From Maniola hyperantus (Eukaryota; Arthropoda; Insecta; Lepidoptera; Nymphalidae), in contig NC_048555.1 of the NCBI RefSeq assembly GCF_902806685.2, forward strand, positions 7,626,001 through 7,690,000: DNA of 64,000 bases. Reading direction: 5' to 3'. Below are positions 45,963 through 57,908 of this stretch, piece after piece; within the stretch, counting starts at the first letter, position 1, and each line of letters opens with the position of its first letter. The position numbers and the translations under genes were made by a program. The notes under the pieces are model-generated. The model was given only the letters and a program-made list of their open reading frames with translations, was not told where the DNA came from and did no database searches.

Positions 45963-45997
45963 ATTTTTCGCATGCATAAAACATGCATGCGAAAAAT
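45963..45997. repeat. Perfect 15-bp hairpin with 5-nt loop
   Basis: ATTTTTCGCATGCAT, loop AAAAC, ATGCATGCGAAAAAT. Confidence 0.85.
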
Positions 45998-46170
45998 GAC
46001 ATGAGTCAAATTGAAGCGAAGCATGTGAAATATTGAAGATAAACAGGCGTGGGTTGCGAGCTGAAAAAATATAGCCTCGTAAAAAGGCTTAGTATAAGAT
46101 TTGAGGTATGTCTCACCAACGGAATTCGAGCGTTATCAGCAAAATGAAAATGGGCATTAGTAGTCTTGTC

Positions 46171-46378
46171 TAAGAGCCATAACACACTGGGACGCCATGA
46201 CAACGTCCACAGGTCGCCAGAGTATCCAGTCTCCGCGTAGGAGCCGATTGATTGTGGCTACGCTTCTAAATTGGTGACGTCGCCAGATCGTAGGCAGGTG
46301 AGTTAACTGCCATACGAATTATTTGGATTAGAAGCCAGTCACATGTCGCCATGTTATCCCAGTAGTTTAGCGCTCTTA
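46171..46378. mobile_element. Foldback MITE
   Basis: TAAGAGCCATAACACACTGG at the left, CCAGTAGTTTAGCGCTCTTA at the right; inner CGCCATGAC / ACATGTCGCC. 208 bp, non-coding. Confidence 0.78.
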
Positions 46379-46950
46379 AAGATGAATTTAGATTGATTCC
46401 ATCCATACATCTACAGCTAGCGTTACAAGCGGAAACATTGCGAATAAAAATCGGAGGTACGGATTTTTTTGCTGCAGCTCAAGTAGATTTAGGTTCATTT
46501 TAGGGATGACTTATGCTAACTCGTGGCGGGCGCGAGTCGTGCCACGTACGAGGAACGGCCCACGCCCGCCACGTCATCCCTAACTCTGACGTCATTGTGT
46601 TCGTCATGCTCGAATTCTATCATCGTTGGTGAGATGTAAAATCTCTTACTAAGCACACTGAGCGCGAATTATTGGTAAAGTGTTTCTTTCAGATTTTTTC
46701 ATCACTATAAATACAAAGGTAATTTATTCAATAAATGCTTGAGTAGACATTTTTATATTTATTAATGGGTTTTTGTTCAATAAATATTCGAGTATTTTGA
46801 TGTTTTTTTAAGCTTTGGTATTTATTTTCTAATATTTATTTGGGAAATTACCTCGCGGTTCTCGCGCTGAATGGAAAATTACTGTGAAATTTCACGTTAA
46901 CTGAAGGACCTACAACTGTAGACGACTACACAATAAATAACAATTTATAG

Positions 46951-47193
46951 TCTAAGAGCGGTTACGCACTGATCCGACCTCTGATCCTTATTTTTACGTC
47001 ATTTGTCCATAACTCATAAGCTACCACAAATACAAATGCCACAAATAGTTCTATGAATACTTCGGCACGTATTTTTACGGACTCGGATCGGATGAGTGAG
47101 TAACCGCACTAAGCAATATCCGAATTCTGTCCAAGTTTTTTATATCCGTATTTTCATGGATTCGGATCGGATGAGTGCGTAACCGCTTTTAGA
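46951..47193. mobile_element. Foldback MITE with duplicated right end
   Basis: TCTAAGAGCGGTTACGCACT at the left and AGTGCGTAACCGCTTTTAGA at the right. An extra right-end copy (GATGAGTGAGTAACCGCACT) lies internally at about 47090-47110. Confidence 0.8.
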
Positions 47194-47323
47194 CAGAGAA
47201 AAATATTTTATTACCAGTCTGTAGTACAATACTTAGTCAGTCTTTTTGAAGACCATAATATATTCTATTTTCGATAAAAATTAATTGTTACAAGCAATAT
47301 CTTTTAACGTAGGCTGCTAAGGT

Positions 47324-47632
47324 CACACACGATCAACCTATCGCCGGCTCACTACAGAGCACGGGTCTCCTCTCAGAGTGAGAAGGGTTTTGGCCATAGT
47401 CTACCACGCTGGCCATGTGCGGATTGGTAGACTTCACACACCTTTGAGAACATTATGGAGAACACTCAGGCATGCAGGTTTCCTCACGATGTTTTCCTTC
47501 ACCGTCAAAGCAAGTGATATTTAATTAATTAAAACACACATAATTCCGAAAAGTTGTGCGTGCCCGGGATCGAACCCCTGACCTCCGATTAGAAGGCGGA
47601 CGTCCTAACCACTAAGCTATCACAGCTTTTTA
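47324..47632 (-). mobile_element. Full-length Metulj-like SINE with 13-bp target duplication
   Basis: Best-preserved copy (309 bp), flanked by the exact direct repeat AGGCTGCTAAGGT at 47311-47323 and 47633-47645. On the minus strand it has head AGCTGTGATAGCTTAGTGGT, box B GGGGTTCGATCCC and the GATGGGTTGAT-type 3' end. A recent LINE-mediated insertion. Confidence 0.92.
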
Positions 47633-47801
47633 AGGCTGCTAAGGTAACTACTGAAAAAAACTAAAATTTTAGCAAAGTACCTACCTATATGCTCTATAAT
47701 TTATATATAGACCTTAGCCTCTATTATCATATTATTATACAAACATGCATGCTTGTATAAATACATTGCTCATGCTGACTTGTCAGTCAAGCTTGTACCC
47801 A

Positions 47802-47972
47802 TATAGTAGGTACGCGATAGGTTGAGATGGCAATCGGGGAGGGTACGCAGGCCCCGCACTGCCGCACAGCCCCCGCGGTAATTTAGTGCGACGAGCGCGG
47901 GTGACGTGCGGGTGTGCGGGGCGTCCCCCCGCCCGATACCTCGATTGCCATGTCAACCTGTCGCGGACTATA
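47802..47972. mobile_element. GC-rich foldback element, copy 7
   Basis: TATAGTAGGTACGCGATAGG to CAACCTGTCGCGGACTATA, about 171 bp, with arms and core GCGCGGGTGACGTGCGGGTG. Full length. Confidence 0.88.
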
Positions 47973-48074
47973 TTTTAAATGATTCGTTGAATTACCTACC
48001 TACTTATATCAACAAAAAAGTAAAAAAACATAAAACATATACTTAAACGAATAAGTACCCTAAAAAGACATAAC

Positions 48075-48130
48075 TTTTTAGGGTTCCGTACCTCAAAAGG
48101 AAAAACGGAACCCTTATAGGATCACTTTGT

Positions 48131-48161
<31 letters not shown>

Positions 48162-48517
48162 CTGTAAAGAAACCTACAGGGTACTTCCCGTTGACCTAGA
48201 ATCATGAAATTTGGCAGGTAGGTAGATCTTATAGCTGACATTTGGGGAAAACTCTAAAAACCGTGAATTTAGGGTTAGATCACACAAAAAAAAAATGTGG
48301 TCAAGAACTAATAATTAGTATTTTCTACTTTCGAAGTGAGTGACTATATGAAGTGGGGTATCATATGAAAGGTCTTCACCTGTGCATTCTAAAACAGATG
48401 TTTATTTATTTTTATGCATCATAGTTTTTGAATTATCGTGCAAAATGTCGAAAAAATACGACTGTAGTACGGAACCCTCATTGCGCGAGCCTGACTCGCA
48501 CTTGGCCGGTTTTTTTC
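48075..48517 (+). repeat. Dispersed repeat 'TTAGGGTTCCGTACCTCAAA...GACTCGCACTTGGCCGGTTTTTT', full copy
   Basis: Begins AGGGTTCCGTACCTCAAAAG, has a (GTCT)n tract at 48131-48168, TAGAATCATGAAATTTGGCA and GGGGTATCATATGAAAGG, and ends CTGACTCGCACTTGGCCGGT. Fragments of this family also occur at about 36450-36550, 52303-52378 and 63255-63310. Confidence 0.82.
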
Positions 48518-49333
48518 AATTTATATTCTACAGAAAAATACATTTACAGCTACGAGTACTTTAAAGTTCTAGTCAAAAAGTTCTGCTAGCGCAATTTTAT
48601 CTCTTCTGCTTCTAGTTCGCTTGATACACAGTCTTGTGGTCTGTATAAAATAGCTTGGTCAGCACAATCTCGTAAGTCAATATCCGGCCAAGAGCTAGCC
48701 GAGTCAAGTCCGAGTGAATTTTCCGCTACTAGTAACAGCTTAATGACTGAGACATAACTATATACCGGCGACTTTGTCCGTATTTATGGTTTTTAATTAT
48801 CTCAAGGGCACTTTTTGATTTTCTGAAATAAAATGTAGCATGTATCCTATCCGTGTACGGTGTACTTACGGGATGATTTTTGTAACCTAAAAATATATAG
48901 ATCAGTAGGTAGGTACCTATTTTAAAATAAATAAGTGCACCTAAGTTTTTTTAGGTGTACCAAATATAGATTACTTCGAAATAGGTGACAAAATTTTATT
49001 AGGTAACGCCATTTCGCGCAAACTAAAACAATTTAATACTTCTGAATTCCGATTATTAAAGTAGATATCAATGAAATGTTTCATTTAATTAGCTGCCTAC
49101 AGTAAAACACTTTCAGGAATCCCAAATTTATATAAGTACCTACGTAATAATTGTGTGTATTAAGTGAAATATTACAGTCTTGTACTTACCTACTCATTTA
49201 CCTACAGGTTCTCTTATAGTTCGGGCGCGTGTGGAACCCTCGTAGCTTTAGTTTTAAGTTTACGTAATTAATTATCATAATATAATGTCATCTTGCAAAT
49301 CTAACAACTGACAATCAAAAAGCATATAATGCA

Positions 49334-49459
49334 TAAAAAATGACTCCTCACGCGCCATTTTAACTCCATGAGTAAAGTACAGTTGATTCACCTTTAACAC
49401 AAGGTCTAAAATCGTATTTTAAGTTAAATGGCGCGTGAGGACTTAGGAATCATTTTTTA
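49334..49459. mobile_element. Foldback MITE
   Basis: AAAAAATGACTCCTCACGCG and CGCGTGAGGACTTAGGAATC pair, including CGCCATTTTAACT / AAGTTAAATGGCG. 126 bp. Confidence 0.78.
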
Positions 49460-49527
49460 CGGACTATACAACAGTATGTATGTATGTATATACTTTATTG
49501 CACCACAGAAACACAAATGACAGTATA

Positions 49528-51256
49528 TAGGGGAAAGCAGGTAGGATTCGTACAGAGGGAGCATTCGTACAACAGTCATATCTACACTATGCTACATGGT
49601 GACGCGTTTGTGTTTTTGTATATGTGAGGCCCGCTCATATTCATAGGCTCACAGCTAAGTGCAGTGGCTGTACAACAGTCAGTTTTTTTAGAATAAGTCA
49701 AAACGTGTTTTCACACCGCGAAAATAATTTTTCGACTCATCTTTGACGACATTAATTCGTAATAAGCTTGGCTCAAATTGTTGAAGTAACATATAATAGT
49801 CTTTGGATAAGTGCCTTAGATTCATGTGTAAACATTAATTTTGGGATAACCTTCACCGTTATTTATATTTTAAATTTATTGTTTGATTTTTTTTGGTTGG
49901 GGTACCTTCGTGCAGTTAGGAGTGGGGTGGATTCGTACTTTACGAATGCACCCCGCGTGAGTTCAGATCGTTTATGCACTAAATGGGTTATGGGATTCCA
50001 ATTCTAAACCACTCCCAGATGATAACATGCAACAAATAGTGGTGGTGCCTAGACTAGCAGAGTAGAACTAGAGTGAAGAAACTCTCGGTTTGATCCTGAA
50101 ATCGACATCTGCTAAATATTAGGCTAGGGGTGTCGTTAAATCAAAAATACCTAGTAGTTTCATAGCCTACCGAGCGTCAAATATAGGCGTCATTTGACGC
50201 CTGTCAGTGTGGGTGAAACCTCGATGTTTTCTTTCTTCGAAGTTTCATGCCTGTCGTGAGCTGCGCTATAAGTCAAATAAGCAACTTCTTATCAAACGTC
50301 AAAACGCTGGCTTAGTAGGTACCTATGGCAGCTTGTATAAAAGATATACATAGATATGACGTCATAAACATTTGACGTACTCTTTATATTAAATCGACAA
50401 CTTTAGAATCAGTTTAGAATGGTTAAAATTTACAATGGACGTGGATTTCACGAAATTTGGAAGACCCTCTGTTTAATAATAATTACTATGAAATCGTTTA
50501 TTTTTGACATAGGCGCTATCCCAATTCAACTCCCAAAGAAATTACTCTTACTCAACAAGATCTATTATCAAGATTGCCACCTCCATCACCATCTACATCA
50601 ACTGTGGGATGATGACGCCAGAAATTATGCAACCTTTTACCTTAGCCTAAAAAAATGAGAATGCAAACTAAAAAGACACAAAGAAAGGAAAAGTATTAGA
50701 AAAATTAAGGATATAACATATAATCCCGAAAAAAATAGACTGATAGAAAAGGAAAGAGCAAAAAAGATGAAAAAAAAAGAAGAACGAGAGAGTAAACAGA
50801 AGGCTAAAGAGATGAAACGCGAGTTACTATAACGGTAAATTAGAATGTTGATTAATGAATGACTTAAATTGTAACAAATTGTTTGTAAACATCATATTGT
50901 TAATTATTACTATATTTAAGGTTGATTCTGTGTTAATTTTGATATCAATAAATGTTTAATTTCATATAAAATAGCCTTTTTAATTCCTGTGTACGAAGGC
51001 TCCCCACTATGTACGAATGTACCCTAGTCGATGTACGAAGCTACCTCGCGTGTGGGGTGCTTTTGTACGATTTCCATTTTTTGGGAAATTCATCATAGCT
51101 TTGTCATCTTACTTTGCATCAACACTAAACTACACTATAATTAAAGCCAGATAACTAGGTAATCCAGCAGAGTTGAAATTATTTTGAAATATTTATTAGT
51201 TTTGTTTTTACATGACCTAGAGTAAAAAGTGTACGAATCCTACCTGCTTTCCCCTA
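49528..51256. mobile_element. 1.73-kb DNA transposon with perfect 26-bp terminal inverted repeats
   Basis: The ends are exact inverted repeats over 26 bp: 49528-49553 begins TAGGGGAAAGCAGGTAGG, and 51231-51256 is its reverse complement. If the terminal TA is the target duplication, the element proper begins GGGG and ends CCCC, as for TA-targeting elements. Subterminal and internal zones repeat the motif ATTCGTAC/GTACGAA at least seven times, more densely on the right (50990-51075). A degenerate coding remnant lies at 50419-50832. Family not recognised; TA flanks would fit a Tc1/mariner or pogo relative. Confidence 0.8.
50419..50832 (+). pseudogene. Remnant reading frame inside the TIR transposon, one in-frame stop
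   Basis: The frame runs 79 codons to a TGA at 50656-50658, then stays open for 57 more codons to TAA at 50830-50832. The second part is strongly basic and charged (RLIEKERAKKMKKKEERESK), like the lysine/glutamate-rich tails of some transposases. AATAAA follows at about 50948. No catalytic motif is visible, so the function is unknown; it is probably the 3' end of a lost transposase. Confidence 0.5.
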
Positions 51257-51257
51257 C

Positions 51258-51310
51258 CTATAGCACGTGACAGGTCGAGATGGTTATCGGGGTACACCCC
51301 GCACACCCGT
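51258..51310. mobile_element. GC-rich foldback element, copy 8 (left end only)
   Basis: CTATAGCACGTGACAGGTCG, then ATCGGGGTACACCCCGCACA; cut off by the next foldback element at about 51306. Confidence 0.75.
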
Positions 51311-51489
51311 AGCCGGAAACAAAAATTTTACATCGACCTTTAGAATGAGCTTTCGGCTTCGTAGAGCGTTGTCTCTGTCACTCATTTGTATGTGACGTTT
51401 TGTCGGTCTCAACGACAGAGACAACACTCTACGAAACTGCTATCTCTTTCTAAAGCTCGATATACAATATTTCCTGCCGGGTACTGTAA
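51306..51489. mobile_element. Foldback MITE, 'GTAGAGCGTTGTCTCTGTC' family, copy 3
   Basis: Inner arms TCGTAGAGCGTTGTCTCTGT and ACAGAGACAACACTCTACGA are well preserved. The left end runs directly into a truncated GC-rich foldback (51258-51310). Confidence 0.75.
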
Positions 51490-51966
51490 GTACCTAACTG
51501 GTATAATATATTTTGCCGATAAGGTCACTCATATCAGAGCAGCGCTTTTGCAAAATAAGGAACTCTTATCACGTTGGTGAAATATTGAATTACATTGCAG
51601 GCCGTGCGAAAGTACGAGCCAAATATTCTCTTTTTATTTGCAAACTTTTCGTAGCCACTGCCTAGGGCAAAAAGAGCAAAGTTTGCTATCCTATCCTTTT
51701 TTATGCAATACTTTTTGAAAGGCACTCACTCGACCCAGTCAAGTTAAGTATAAAAAAATTGCATGTATTTGTTGGACCTTTTTACCTACATTAAAAGCCA
51801 TATCCTTAACGAAAACAGACACTCAAGAGAAACATGATGGGATTCTTATAGACTTAGAGCATATACCTAAGTGTGCCATGGAGAGTAAGTAATTATTTGA
51901 TCATTTTGTAATTTACTGTTCAACCGGTCAGAATCTATTGATTTAACTGTATTTAACCGATGTTGA

Positions 51967-52292
51967 GAGAGGTAGAGAAGTTCTATGAATAGTTATACAC
52001 CACCACACAAAAGCTTGTTGAAGATTTGGCTAGAGATCCCAGGGCCAAATTGACCCGACACTATACCGAAGATATCCCGGACGTCAGCCTATACGAGATT
52101 AGTATGGCTCTCCAACAACTCAAGAACAACAAGGCACCAGGTGATGACGGAATCACAGCAGAACTCTTGAAACGGGTGGAAAACCAGTACTTAAGGTACT
52201 TCAGCGATTGTTCAATTCCGTCATTCAGGAGGGCATAACGCCAGAAGCATGGCACAGGAGCGTGGTGGTGCTGTTCTTCAAAAAGGGTTATA
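51967..52292 (+). pseudogene. RTE-type reverse transcriptase fragment with stop and frameshift
   Basis: Encodes the RT core start IPDVSLYEISMALQQLKNNK then APGDDGITAELLK. After that the frame shifts, and another frame continues as KPVLKVLQRLFNSVIQEGI, TPEAWHRSVVVLFFKKG. An in-frame TAG lies near 51991. Both ends are truncated, and the 3' side abuts a piece of another dispersed repeat (52303-52378). A dead LINE fragment. Confidence 0.85.
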
Positions 52293-52887
52293 ATACTGCT
52301 AGTTAGTTAGTCGATAGTTTTTGATTTATCATGCAAAGTGTCGAAAAAAATACCCGAGTATGGAACCCTCGGTGTCCTCGCACGGTGGTATAAAGTAAGG
52401 TAAAGTAAAATATCCTTTGATAGCATGTACAATAGGTGGCCTTATCGCTAAAATAGCGATCTCTTCCAGGCAACCTTAGGGTAGAGGATATTATAAAAAT
52501 GAACATTCTTATAATGAACTCCCTATTTTAACTAACTTCTAATATGGCAGATTTAGTATAGTACTTACCTATCACTTCCTTACTACATGTTAAGCTTTTT
52601 TATAGAAATTTCAGCCAGCCGTTGGCCACCAAACCAATATAAGAAAAAAGGTCGATGGGTTGCCAAAAATCGCAATTGGCTTTGTTCCGTCACAAGCAGT
52701 ACTTAAGATATAAAGTTGGGTATCTACGGGGCATCTATTACTTGTAATGTATGAGAGCAGTTATTTATAAAAGGGTGGTTAAAGGCATCCAGACTTTTAC
52801 GGCTTCTTGTTAACCAGATCTTCAAATTGTGTAGGACTTTTATTTGCTTTGCCATGGCTTGCTAAACATGTAAATTTTTTAAATGTG

Positions 52888-53355
52888 AATTTTCGGGTGG
52901 GTCTCATTATTCCCGTTGCGCTTTCCCGTTGATGATATTATGATACTACTTGTATCACTATTCCCGTTGCGGCCGTTGCGTTTTTGTACCGCGACTATTT
53001 GCTACCAAGAAAACGCTTGTTTATAATTCGTATAACATTCTGGACTCAATATTATAATACTTCCTCCTTTGACAGTTATTTGTCTGAAAGATGAAGTTTC
53101 ATTATGTTTGTTGTGGCTATTTTCGGTAATCATTCATCTAAGCTATTTTCTGTAAAATATCGTCGGTTTTGGCTTTTCACTAGACATTTAAAAAACGCTC
53201 TAAATGGAAATACAAAGACTTTTTATAGGAGGACATGAGTCTCACTGTTTCCATTTGTCGTTTTTTAAGTCAATGGGTATAGTGAGACCGATTTGAAAAT
53301 AACGTGCAGTCTCAGTATTATAATTGCAATGGGTTAGTGAAATCCCACCCGAATT
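52888..53355. mobile_element. TIR element, ~470 bp
   Basis: AATTTTCGGGTGGGTCTCAT at the left, AGTGAAATCCCACCCGAATT at the right, with imperfect extension. TCCCGTTGCG recurs near the left end. Confidence 0.55.
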
Positions 53356-54988
53356 ACCACAAAGTAAAACCACTGGTATTCTTGGGGGTTCTTCTTAGTA
53401 GAAAAATATTTTGAACCAGTAGGTATTCTTCACGTTGTGTTACCTTTATAATAACTCAAACCTATTAGTACTTACCTACCTTACCTTCTATCGTAACAAA
53501 GCTAATTATAAAATAGTTAGGTACTTTTCTATAGAGACAGCGAAAATATTCGGTTCAAACTTCAATATATACCTACCCTATACATAATTTAATTCATTCA
53601 GAAGGTATTGCCCAAGCGATAAGTATTTTACGCTACAAGAATACAAGTTGCCCTTTCGGGTGAAATTAGAACCTTTTCACCGCCAAAAATATTCCAGAAC
53701 GCGTTTAGATTACACCTAGCTTCATAGCATTTAGATTAGATGAAATTGGAATGTTTCGACGTTAGGTAACGTTATTTCTGAATAATATTGTTCTGTTCAA
53801 GTTAGGTATTTTTTTTTCATAGAATAAATTAAATATTTTTGGTTTATATTTCAGATATTACATCTATTGCTTTCTACTTATACCACAGAATACCTAATAC
53901 AATACGTTTCAGGTAAAGAAGGCTTTCGTTGCAAAAACGTTCAAACAAATAGCGACTCTTGTAACGACCCAATAAAGTGCAATTCAGCTCGTACAGCGCT
54001 GCGTCCTAAAATTTAATAAACACCTCTCTCTCTCTTTCTATCGCATAAACACTTATCTCTTTGTCAAGAGATGAGTGCCATGAAGGGGCGTGTTGTAGGT
54101 ACCTAGTAGGCTTGCTGTAGGTACCTATATTACTCGGGTCACGTAGACCGTAAGCAAGTGAACTCGGCATGCTTATGAGTAATTATGCTGCGACATATCA
54201 CCTAGTCAATATTACATCGTACCTAAAGCTTTGTCAAACGGTTTGTGCTAGGGCTACAAATCTATTTATTTGTAAAAGATTGAGAAGTACTTAGTAGTCA
54301 ACAACCAAGAATTATGATAAAGTACACTTATAAAAAAATGGGTTTTTTTTTATTAATCAAGAGATCACCTTTTTTGTTAAATAGTTGTTAGTTAGTTATA
54401 AGTATATTTCAATATATAAGATCCAGTTTGATGAATGGATACGTGGTTCCGACATCAATGATGGGAACGAATAGCTGATCGCAAGTTGAGTCGAACTTAG
54501 TGATCTGCGGTGATCGGGATTTGGGGCGACTGAAATGCCGGCTCGATTTGCGGTTTACTTTGCATCCCTTGTTGAACTAGTCCTCTATTGATATATTAGA
54601 AATGTTAAGCTTCTGCTATAAATCTATGTTTTGTTTAATATCTTTGTTTTCAAAAGTTTGATGACTGACAGACATTAATAAAGTAGGTAGATACCTATAG
54701 GCTTCTTAGCGGTAATTTTTCATAGTATAAGAGCATAAAAGGGCTACGAGGAACATTGTAAAGTCTTTTATAATAAACCGTGGTTAACGTCAGGCGTCAT
54801 TCTGTCATACCTCATTCAAACAACTGACGTCACTTGTTCCTACCAACAATAGGTCCTCCAATAAATTAGGGATCCTGCATTGAAATAAAATAGCCGCTGG
54901 CTGAATGAAAGGGGGAATTTAAATAGGAAAGCGTCAACGCGCTTGACGGGTACAAGAGCTTGTGGTAAACTTGAGGGACTAGATAGTC
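53356..54988. other. AT-rich intergenic
   Basis: Contains the repeat fragment at 53960-54095; nothing else recognised. Confidence 0.5.
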
Positions 54989-54998
54989 ACTCGATAAT

Positions 54999-55287
54999 CA
55001 TCAAAATCAACCCATCACCTACAAGTAAGTACAACCCATCATCTCACTACAGAATGAGAAGGGGTTGGCCATAGTGTCCTAATCTGGCCATGTGCGGATT
55101 AGTAGACTCCACACAAACATTATGGAAACTCTCTGACATGCAGGTTTCCTCACGATGTTTTCCTTCATCGTTAAAGCAAGTGATATTTATTTTCTTAAAA
55201 TGCACATGATTTCGAAAAGTTACAGGAACGAACCCTTGATCTCCCAAAAAGTCTTAACCACTAGGCTATTACCGCATTTTTTACTTA
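54999..55287 (-). mobile_element. Metulj-like SINE, copy i, with 10-bp target duplication
   Basis: A diverged reverse copy flanked by ACTCGATAAT at 54989-54998 and 55288-55297. The tRNA-like head is degraded (GCGGTAATAGCCTAGTGGTT on the minus strand). Confidence 0.75.
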
Positions 55288-55439
55288 ACTCGATAATAGC
55301 AACAGAGTAGAATGTATAATAATATAATACAGGCTTATGTAATGTCTTTATAATCGAATTTCGGTCACGCGACCAATTTCAGCCAAGAATATGCCATGAT
55401 AAGAAACAAAGATAATACTTAATATCATAATGCACAAAA

Positions 55440-55946
55440 CGTGTATGCGCAAATACAGGGGCACTCTCTAATCCCTCACTCTTATAGTCCGATGGGGCGG
55501 CAACGCAACACTACCGGAGAGAGATTAGGCAGCTAAATAAGCTAGCTATAGAACAACGACAATCAGTCTCAAAGGGGTTTCTGCAGGGTTAGGTATTACA
55601 ACCCTCCACCTCCCATGGCCCCACCAACCTCTCGGTTATATGGGCCGCATTGCGGGAGGGCGCCCGTTCGGTACTTGCTCTTGGCATTTTCCCGGGGCGC
55701 CTTCTTGACTCCCTACAAATTATTTTGTCTCTTCCTTGTCCCTTATGCTCACTCTCCCCCCTTGGGGGCTAGACGTCACTAATACAGCTGTGATCTCCGC
55801 TGCTGCTCCTCCGTGGTGCCGACCTGGCACCTGTACGCTCCGAGCTGCTTCGCCTCTTATGCCAATGGTGCGCGAATTCCCGTAGCCGGTTGTAGTTCCC
55901 CGCCGATGAGACGAGGTCCGTGTAGAAGACCGGCAGGGTTAGGTAT
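55440..55946. repeat. GC-rich repeat block containing a 336-bp insert between 14-bp direct repeats
   Basis: 55440-55582 holds a lepidopteran repeat fragment (TATAGTCCGATGGGGCGGCA). GCAGGGTTAGGTAT occurs at 55583-55596 and 55933-55946, bracketing a GC-rich insert (55597-55932) with no recognised protein. The direct repeats look like a target-site duplication. Confidence 0.6.
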
Positions 55947-55995
55947 ATTCTGATTTCTTACAGGTGATCATAATATGCTATCAATGTCTTAGTGA

Positions 55996-56158
55996 TATAG
56001 TACCGACAGGTCGAGATGGTAATCGGGGACGCCACGTCCTGTACACCCACACAGCCCCCGCGCTAACCCGGTGCGGGCAAGCGCGGGTGACGTGCGCGTG
56101 TGCGGGGCGTCCCTCGGCTTCACACCCTGATTGCCATCTCGATCTGTCGCGTACTATA
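55996..56158. mobile_element. GC-rich foldback element, copy 9
   Basis: TATAGTACCGACAGGTCGAG to CGATCTGTCGCGTACTATA; core GCGCTAACCCGGTGCGGGCA. Full length at 163 bp. Confidence 0.88.
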
Positions 56159-57176
56159 TTATCCTTATCTTCATGTGGAAGTGCTCTGTACTGTATAAGG
56201 TAGAGCTACTAAAATAATAAAAATCAATATTTAACAAGTACGTCAAAATGTCCCACAAGATCTTTGACTATTCTTTCCAAGATGGCGGACGCTCCACAAC
56301 CGGCGGGAAATATGACAGCAGCTTAGTTGGTTCGGAATCAGGATGCAGGCTGAGGATGCAGGATATGAGAAACGTCATCCAAATTTAGAACACAAGGAAA
56401 TGTACCTACTCATATCTTCTATTGCATTTATTTAACTATTTCACCGACAATTTTTCACGGAAAGTGTTTTTCTAATTTTCGCATTTACAATCGTTTTGAA
56501 CTATCTTATGAACTCAAGGAATTATGATCAGATCATAATCAATAGCGCTGATATTTCGCAGGTGTGTTTTCAGGGACAGTGAATTTTCGCATTTATGATT
56601 GTCACTTTGTGAGATTTTGCTTTGTTATTATTATTTACTTATAGTCCAGCAGCCGCCAAGTGTTTTTTGTGATTAATAACAGGCCGAATGTTCGTGAGTA
56701 GGTTCCGTTTGACGACACGCCCAAGTTTTGCTCTGTGAAAATTCTTGATAGATAGCTATTGTACCTACTGCGAAGGTATAAAAACTTGTCGATTTGGTGG
56801 GGTGTGGAAATTGTCTAAATAACAGTACCTAAATATTTTTTTGAACATTGAGATAAAAGAAGCGGTTGTCTGACGTCTGTGTTAGCTCCAAGATTCTATC
56901 GATGCGCCACTTAGGTAGGTCTTTTACCAACATCGTGAAAGTTACGTCTCTCGTCGTGTTTACCGATTTGTTCTGCTCTTGTAATTTGATATGTTGTTCG
57001 TCGCTCGTACAAATATTATGGTTAACAAGGTTACGTAACATCATTTTCCTCACCTAACTCATTTTTGTTGTAAAGCTGGTTTCACATTAGGAATCGAATA
57101 AACACCTAATAAACAACACGTCATACTTCCTTACTATTAAGTACATATTATATTATTTTAAATACGAAAGTGTAGG

Positions 57177-57316
57177 TATAGTCCACGACAGGTCTAGATG
57201 GCAATCGGGGCATGAGGCGGGGGAACACCCCCACACGCGCACGTCACACATGCTCGCCCGCACTGGGTCAGGCGGGTGCCCTCCTCGATTGCCATCTCGA
57301 CCTGTCGCGTAATATA
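57177..57316. mobile_element. GC-rich foldback element, copy 10
   Basis: TATAGTCCACGACAGGTCTA to CGACCTGTCGCGTAATATA; shorter core (CGCACTGGGTCAGGCGGG). Confidence 0.86.
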
Positions 57317-57908
57317 ACTGTCTGCTACCGTACAGGACCGTTTAAAGATTTTGACAAAGAATACCCACGCGATTTTTATTTCACTTAGTTTTTTATACTT
57401 ACAACAAAAGCTAAAAAAACCTGACCAAAAAAACTTCTTTTTTAACTTAAATAAAATATACAAAGAAAAACGAGCATAATAGCATTTCTTTTCCTCAGTT
57501 GTTCGAAAGCTCTTGAAAAGTACCAAAGTCTAATTTATAAAGTTGGAGGGGAACCAGCGGCTCGCTGGAACGACTTATTAATACAAAATAATGTAAAAAC
57601 AAGGCCGATACTTACTTACTACAATACTTGTTACAATCATTGACTTCTGAACTAAGTATAAAATTAATTAAACATTAAAGTTACAACTTTTAAGAGCTTG
57701 AAAAACTTGAAAACTTTAAATTTGAAAAGTTCCTTTTAAGGACCTTTGTGAGGCACTTTATTTAAAGAACAACAAGAATTTTATTGTTTTATACTGATAA
57801 ATCGAGTCTTTATTATCGTATCAAAAATTATGCCATGAGCCAATTAGTTCAGAATGTTTTAAAATAATAAGTAAAACTATTTAGAGTTTTTACTTTAGAA
57901 AGTAAAAA

